The position numbers and the translations under genes were made by a program. This document shows positions 14,383 through 18,431 of a stretch of DNA of 18,431 bases, one piece after another. The notes beneath the pieces were generated by a model, which was not told the DNA's origin, did no database searches, and saw only the letters and a program-made list of their open reading frames with translations. Position 1 is the stretch's first letter. Each line of letters starts with the position of its first letter. This DNA comes from JALEVB01 sp022768265 (GTDB taxonomy: Bacteria; Bacillota_I; Bacilli_A; Erysipelotrichales; Erysipelotrichaceae): assembly GCA_034168985.1 (NCBI GenBank), contig JAXFJE010000026.1, positions 1 through 18,431 of the forward strand. Direction: 5' to 3'.

Positions 14383-16146
14383 ATGAAAAAATTATTGGCA
14401 TTATGCTTAAGCGCATTATTGTTATTAAGCGGATGTTCAAGCAACCAAACTTCTACTACTGAAGCAAAGACATATAGTGCAACGGCTAAAGGGTATCATG
14501 GTGATATTACTTTAGAAGTTACCATTGATGGCGAAAAAATCAGTAATATTGAAGTTGTCGAAGAAAATGAAACAGAAGGAATTGGTAAAGCTGCTTTACC
14601 ACAATTAGTAGAAAAAGCTCTAGCAACTAATTCTATTAATTTTGATGCTGTAAGTGGAGCAACTGTTACTTCTGAAGCATTCTTTACTGCTATGAATGAT
14701 GCATTAACTCAAGCAGGATTGGATCCAGAAAGCATGGGGACTACAGAAGTAGCTGAAAAAACTGAAGAAACATTAGATACAGATATCGTTGTAGTTGGTG
14801 GCGGTGGAGCTGGTTTGACAGCAGCACTATCAGCTTTGCAAAAAGGTAATGATGTTATCGTTATCGAAAAAACTGGTGTTTTAGGTGGTGCTAGTGCCAT
14901 GGCTGGCGCAGGTACGATGGCTACAGGAAGCCAATGGCAAAAAGAAGATGGATTTGAAGATTCACCTGAACAATTAAAAGCAGATATGTTAGCTAATGGA
15001 CATAATCTAAATGATGAAGCAACACTAGATATTTATGTTAATACAACAGGCGAAGCTTTTGACTGGTTGGTTTCTGAAGATGGTGCAAATGTACCATACC
15101 AAAGATCAGGAGAACCAACAAGATCTTATTCAGGTGAAGGACGAGGAGCAGGAGTAGTATCTAGCTTGAGTGCTAGCGTTGAAGAAGCTGGTGGTAAAAT
15201 TTATACTAATACCAAAGGAACAGAATTAATCGTTACTGATGGCGTTGTAACTGGGGTAAAAGCAGAAGGGGAAACTGCAAACTATACTATCAATGCAAAA
15301 GCAGTTATCTTAGCTACTGGTGGATTTGGTGCTAATGATGAGATGGTACCTGATCAATATAAAGAATTTGTTTATGCCGGTCATGCCGGAGCAACTGGAG
15401 ATGGTATTATCATGGCAGAAGCTGTTGATGCTGATTTGATCAATATGGATCTTGTTAATACTCAACCTAACTCTATGATCTTACCAAGTGGTTTAGGTCA
15501 ATACTGTAATCCAGGAGTTGCTGGGGCATATAATACAAGTGGTGCATTCTTAGTTAATCAAGATGGAGTTAGATTTACAAATGAACAAGGCAACGCTTGG
15601 GATTTGATGCAAGATATGAAGCAAAATAGCGCACAATATCTAATTATGGATCAATCTTCGTTCGATGCATTTAATGCCGGTATGACAAATTCGATGATTT
15701 ATAGTGAAGAAGATGTTGAAACTTGGTTGGCAAATGATGGTGAAGGCAATCCATTCATGGTGAAAGCTGATACAATTGAAGAGTTGGCAGGAAAACTAGG
15801 AGTTGATGCAGCAACCCTTGAGTCAACTGTTACAAAATTCAATGAAGATGTTGCAGCTGGAACAGATGAATATGGACGTACATTAACAGTTGCATTAAGT
15901 GATGAAGGACCTTACTATGCATTACAAATGTATATTCGTTACTATGCTTCTCTTGGTGGTTTACATATCAACGAAAACATGCAAGTATTAAATAGTAATC
16001 AAGAACCAGTAGATGGATTGTATGCAGCTGGAGAAGTTGTAGGTGGTCTTGAAGGTGATGTTTACATGGGAGCTACATTATTTGGCTGGGCTATTACTAG
16101 TGGATATAATGCTGGAAATGCAGCATCAGCAGCTATTGCAGAATAA
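14383..16146 (+). CDS. Lipoprotein flavin reductase, FMN-binding plus FAD domain
   Basis: The 587-residue protein is exported and lipid-anchored: signal peptide with lipobox LLSGC, C18 modified. An FMN_bind domain (about 30-112) has DAVSGATVTS, the site where ApbE attaches FMN, probably at T94. A linker leads to a flavocytochrome-c/FAD_binding_2 domain (about 130-587) with VVVGGGGAGLTAALSAL, VILATGGFGAND and GLYAAGEVVGG. This layout is that of extracellular respiratory reductases (urocanate, cinnamate and similar) of gut Bacillota, fed by membrane quinones through flavins. By manual alignment to Shewanella fumarate reductase, H365, E378, R381, R402, H504 and R544 become Q361, G381, N384, A405, Y521 and Y561, so it is not a fumarate reductase. 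The true acceptor is unknown. Strong promoter, TetR operator, and tetR follows with no terminator between. No apbE in the window. Confidence 0.9.
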   Translation: MKKLLALCLSALLLLSGCSSNQTSTTEAKTYSATAKGYHGDITLEVTIDGEKISNIEVVEENETEGIGKAALPQLVEKALATNSINFDAVSGATVTSEAFFTAMNDALTQAGLDPESMGTTEVAEKTEETLDTDIVVVGGGGAGLTAALSALQKGNDVIVIEKTGVLGGASAMAGAGTMATGSQWQKEDGFEDSPEQLKADMLANGHNLNDEATLDIYVNTTGEAFDWLVSEDGANVPYQRSGEPTRSYSGEGRGAGVVSSLSASVEEAGGKIYTNTKGTELIVTDGVVTGVKAEGETANYTINAKAVILATGGFGANDEMVPDQYKEFVYAGHAGATGDGIIMAEAVDADLINMDLVNTQPNSMILPSGLGQYCNPGVAGAYNTSGAFLVNQDGVRFTNEQGNAWDLMQDMKQNSAQYLIMDQSSFDAFNAGMTNSMIYSEEDVETWLANDGEGNPFMVKADTIEELAGKLGVDAATLESTVTKFNEDVAAGTDEYGRTLTVALSDEGPYYALQMYIRYYASLGGLHINENMQVLNSNQEPVDGLYAAGEVVGGLEGDVYMGATLFGWAITSGYNAGNAASAAIAE

Positions 16147-16199
16147 AAACTATATTTAAATAGATGATTATGTTACACTTGTAATAGCAGGTGATAACA

Positions 16200-16775
16200 A
16201 TGGATAAAGTTTCAAAAAAGATAATGATCTTAGAAAAAGCGGCACTATTATTCTCACGTAAAGGTTTTTATGGTGCTGGCTTAAATGAATTACTAACGGC
16301 ATGTGATATTCCAAAAGGCTCTTTCTATTATTATTTCCCTCAAGGTAAGAATCAATTAGCGATGGAAGTTTTGCAAATGGCTTATGAGCGTATGGAAGGT
16401 TATATCATTAAGAATTTTGAAACTAACCCTACTGCATTATCTTCTTTTGATCATATGGTCTCTGGTCATATTGAGATCTTATATCGTAAAAAAGAAACAT
16501 ATTATTATTCATTATTGTTGAGCTTGATAGGTATCGAATCGGTATTTATGGATGATCAAAGAATTAATGATGGAGTAAAAAATATATATCAACGTTGGCA
16601 AAGATTATATCAACAGAAACTGTTAGATTGTGGATATGATGATGATCAAGCAAGTCAATTAGCTCAGGTCATGTTTTCTGTTGTCCATGGTACACTAATT
16701 TCAAGCTGGATCAAACAAGATAATGAAGATCTAAAGAAAATCAAGGCATATTTGCCTCATATCTTAGATAAATAA
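16200..16775 (+). CDS. TetR/AcrR-family regulator
   Basis: The 191-residue protein has the TetR N-terminal helix-turn-helix: KIMILEKAALLFSRKGFYGA, then GLNELLTACDIPKGSFYYYF (about 27-47), followed by a helical ligand domain. The frame is open from a GTG at 16191, but AGGTGA around that codon is the ribosome site for the ATG at 16200, which I chose. It follows the flavin reductase by 53 nt with no terminator. The only TAGAC-n5-GTCTA operator seen lies before that gene. The likely picture is an operon repressed by its last product and released by the reductase's substrate or a relative. The ligand is unknown. Regulation of the downstream MATE gene is possible, but no operator was found there. 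Confidence 0.9.
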   Translation: MDKVSKKIMILEKAALLFSRKGFYGAGLNELLTACDIPKGSFYYYFPQGKNQLAMEVLQMAYERMEGYIIKNFETNPTALSSFDHMVSGHIEILYRKKETYYYSLLLSLIGIESVFMDDQRINDGVKNIYQRWQRLYQQKLLDCGYDDDQASQLAQVMFSVVHGTLISSWIKQDNEDLKKIKAYLPHILDK

Positions 16776-16778
16776 TGT

Positions 16779-16807
16779 TTGCATTTTGAATTTTGTTATG
16801 TTAACAT
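16779..16807 (+). promoter_or_regulatory. Possible promoter of the MATE gene
   Basis: TTGCAT (16779-16784), a 17-nt spacer and TAACAT (16802-16807) fit sigma-A spacing, with four of six matches in each box. It would start transcription at about 16813, just before the structured leader. The -10 lies inside the palindrome at 16796-16809. Confidence 0.45.
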
Positions 16808-16809
16808 AA
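16796..16809. promoter_or_regulatory. 14-bp perfect palindrome, possible operator
   Basis: TTATGTTAACATAA is fully self-complementary and covers the putative -10 of the MATE gene. Palindromes of this size and AT content are typical of MarR-family operators, which often control MATE exporters. No MarR gene is in the window. Confidence 0.5.
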
Positions 16810-16817
16810 TTCAGTTT

Positions 16818-16910
16818 GGTGATGATATCCCATATCATTTACCCTCACACTTTGCATAAAACATTAGAAACTATCGAAGTGATGATAAGGAACCGTCGGG
16901 GTTCCTTTTT
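16818..16910 (+). promoter_or_regulatory. Structured MATE leader with terminator; riboswitch candidate
   Basis: Three elements stand in order. Hairpin 1: GGTGATGATAT (16818-16828), loop CCC, ATATCATTTACC (16832-16843), about 11 pairs with one bulge. Hairpin 2: TCACACTTT (16845-16853) pairs with GAAGTGATGA (16876-16885) with one bulge. Terminator: AAGGAACC (16887-16894), loop GTCGG, GGTTCCTT (16900-16907) and a further TTT, ending 9 nt before the MATE ribosome site. GTGATGATA occurs twice, exactly 60 nt apart (16819 and 16879). The middle strand CCATATCAT can pair either with the first copy or, with one mismatch, with ATGATAAGG, which would tie up the terminator's left arm. The CCC loop can also pair with CGGGG in the terminator. 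A transcriptional riboswitch before a MATE gene suggests guanidine-IV (mepA motif); I could not check the consensus. Confidence 0.6.
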
Positions 16911-16932
16911 GTGTGAAATGGAGGATTTGAAA

Positions 16933-18276
16933 ATGGAAGAAAATAAAATGGGAACGATGGAGATGAAGAAGTTGATCATAACGATGTCATTTCCAATCAT
17001 GATTTCGATGCTTATCCAAGCATTGTACAACATTGTTGATAGCATGTTCGTTGCTAGGGTATCACAAGCAGCATTAGCGGCAGTATCTTTGTGTTATCCA
17101 ATTCAAATGATCATTATTGCCGTAGCGTGTGGTACGGGAGTAGGAATCAATGCCTTATTATCACGTTATTTAGGTGAAAAAAATTTTATTAAAGCTAATA
17201 ATGTTGCGATGCATGGCATTTTTCTTGCCTTGATAAACTGGTTGATCTTTCTGGTCTTAGGACTTTTTGGGTCGAAACTATTTTTGCAATTATTCTCAAA
17301 TGATCCAACGATTACTAATATGGGCGTTAGCTATATGCAGATTTGCACGATCTTTTCAGTTGGGGTTTTTGTGCAAATAACTTATGAAAGGATCATGCAG
17401 GCAACAGGTAACACGATTTATAATATGATCATTCAAGGGGTAGGAGCATTAGTAAATATCATCTTAGATCCAATATTCATCTTTGGATTGTTTGGTATTC
17501 CGGCGATGGGGGTTACTGGTGCAGCTATTGCGACAGTAATTGGTCAATTGATTGCAATGTTATTAGGTATTTTTATTACACAGTTTAAAGTTAAGGAAGT
17601 TACCATTAGCCTAAGAAAATGGCGCTTAGATGTCCATATCATCAAAAAGATCTATACGATTGGTATTCCAGCAATTTTGATGCAATCGATCATGAGCTTC
17701 ATGACCGTATTCATGAATATGATCTTGGTTAATTTTTCGGAATTAGCCGTATCAGTATTTAGTATTTATTATAAGTTACAACAATTTGTTTTCATGGCAG
17801 TGCTTGGCATGACCAATGCTCTGGTACCAATTATTGCCTTTAATTATGGCGCAGTTAAACCAGAGCGTATCAAAGCAGCTATAAAGTTTTCATTATTGTT
17901 ATCGTGCTTGATAATGATCGTTGGTACCATTATTTTTCAATTATGGCCTGAAGAATTATTGTTCTTATTTGATGCCGAAGCTAATATGTTATCTATTGGG
18001 GTACCAGCATTGAAGATAATCAGTATTAGCTTTGTGTTTGCAGGAATATCGATGGTATTATGTTCGATCTTCCAAGCATTGGCAAAGGCTAATGATTCTT
18101 TGATCATTACTTTATTACGCCAATTGGTCTTATTGATACCTTTAACGGCTTTCTTGGCAAAAACATATGGTTTGAATGTTGCATGGTGGGCCTTTGTGAT
18201 TACCGAGGTAATATGTGCAATTTGTAGTTTGATATTCTTAAAAAATATCAAGAAAAACATCTTAGATAAAATGTAA
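16933..18276 (+). CDS. MATE-family multidrug/cation exporter
   Basis: The 447-residue membrane protein has about 12 hydrophobic segments in two MatE repeats. Typical family elements are ITMSFPIMISMLIQALYNIV and DSMFVARVSQAALAAVSL near the N-terminus, then NIILDPIFIFGLFGIPAMGV and TGAAIATVIGQ. The second repeat starts near IGIPAILMQSIMSF. MATE transporters use H+ or Na+ gradients to export organic cations and drugs. The frame is open upstream to 16816, but GGAGG at 16920-16924 and family length both select ATG 16933; upstream sequence is a regulatory leader. Expression is probably set by transcription attenuation. A guanidinium-type substrate is conceivable if the leader is guanidine-IV. A terminator follows at 18345. 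Confidence 0.93.
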   Translation: MEENKMGTMEMKKLIITMSFPIMISMLIQALYNIVDSMFVARVSQAALAAVSLCYPIQMIIIAVACGTGVGINALLSRYLGEKNFIKANNVAMHGIFLALINWLIFLVLGLFGSKLFLQLFSNDPTITNMGVSYMQICTIFSVGVFVQITYERIMQATGNTIYNMIIQGVGALVNIILDPIFIFGLFGIPAMGVTGAAIATVIGQLIAMLLGIFITQFKVKEVTISLRKWRLDVHIIKKIYTIGIPAILMQSIMSFMTVFMNMILVNFSELAVSVFSIYYKLQQFVFMAVLGMTNALVPIIAFNYGAVKPERIKAAIKFSLLLSCLIMIVGTIIFQLWPEELLFLFDAEANMLSIGVPALKIISISFVFAGISMVLCSIFQALAKANDSLIITLLRQLVLLIPLTAFLAKTYGLNVAWWAFVITEVICAICSLIFLKNIKKNILDKM

Positions 18277-18344
18277 AAAAATCAATCCGTATGATACATC
18301 CCTAGTCAAGTAGACAAAGGAAATATTTAAAAATCTCATCGAAT

Positions 18345-18381
18345 ATCAACCTGTTCCAATTTGGTTTCGGGTTGATTTTTT
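18345..18381 (+). terminator. Terminator downstream of the MATE gene
   Basis: ATCAACCTG (18345-18353) pairs with CGGGTTGAT (18368-18376) with one G-T pair and is followed by T (18376-18381). It lies about 70 nt after the MATE stop. The gap between them holds no gene that I can support. Confidence 0.8.
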
Positions 18382-18431
18382 ATTTCTTCTACTATAATTT
18401 GTTTTGTCTTATTTTCTTAGCTTCAATTTCA

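Noticed and set aside
16818..16843. Fluoride (crcB) riboswitch, because of the GGTGATG and CCC elements
   Set aside because: Apart from GGNGATG the conserved fluoride elements, including the TGATGNCTCCTAC-type 3' part, are absent, and the first hairpin is fully paired instead of forming the required pseudoknot.
16816..16932. 39-residue N-terminal extension of the MATE protein or a leader peptide
   Set aside because: The frame is open but has no ribosome site at its start. It covers a strong terminator hairpin and lacks similarity to MATE N-termini. GGAGG at 16920 clearly serves ATG 16933.

Overview
The window looks like a chromosomal segment of a low-GC Gram-positive gut bacterium. AT-rich codon use, strong AAGGAGG-type ribosome binding sites, a DarA/PstA cyclic-di-AMP receptor, a DUF951-ychF gene pair and a lipoprotein flavin reductase all point to Bacillota. 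The protein set resembles Erysipelotrichia, but that placement is inference from remembered homologues, not a search.

Layout. (1) Positions 1-375 hold the damaged end of a beta-glucoside locus. The 3' part of a GH1 6-phospho-beta-glucosidase gene runs straight into a PTS IIB gene that has lost its 5' end, including the phosphorylated cysteine. (2) 376-703 is non-coding, with a nested inverted repeat and a terminator. (3) On the minus strand lie a secreted CAP-domain protein with its own promoter and, upstream of it, the recombination ATPase rarA. (4) Divergent from rarA is a tight plus-strand operon: dtd, folD, a membrane-anchored metallophosphoesterase, DUF951, ychF. It is followed by darA and a terminator. 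(5) Next come a GNAT acetyltransferase, gdhA (glutamate dehydrogenase) and a YfcE-like phosphoesterase. (6) cca on the minus strand faces ispF on the plus strand. They share a compact region where two extended -10 promoters lie back to back, and the cca transcript is predicted to be leaderless. (7) ispF overlaps a YwfO-type HD phosphohydrolase gene, followed by a cytoplasmic GH13 alpha-amylase and a terminator. (8) The last third is an accessory regulatory module: a lipoprotein FMN/FAD reductase, a TetR regulator and a MATE exporter.

The most interesting parts are in (8). The flavin reductase has a strong promoter followed by a TetR-type operator, and the tetR gene lies directly downstream, so a self-regulated substrate-induced operon is likely. 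By my manual alignment, every catalytic residue of the fumarate reductase family is replaced, including both substrate-carboxylate ligands. This suggests an extracellular electron-acceptor reductase with a different, possibly non-carboxylate substrate. The MATE gene has a roughly 95-nt structured leader ending in an intrinsic terminator just before the ribosome binding site. It is a candidate riboswitch, possibly the guanidine-IV (mepA) class. A perfect 14-bp palindrome lies over its putative promoter.

Most other genes are ordinary housekeeping genes. I saw no CRISPR array, tRNA, rRNA or intact mobile element.
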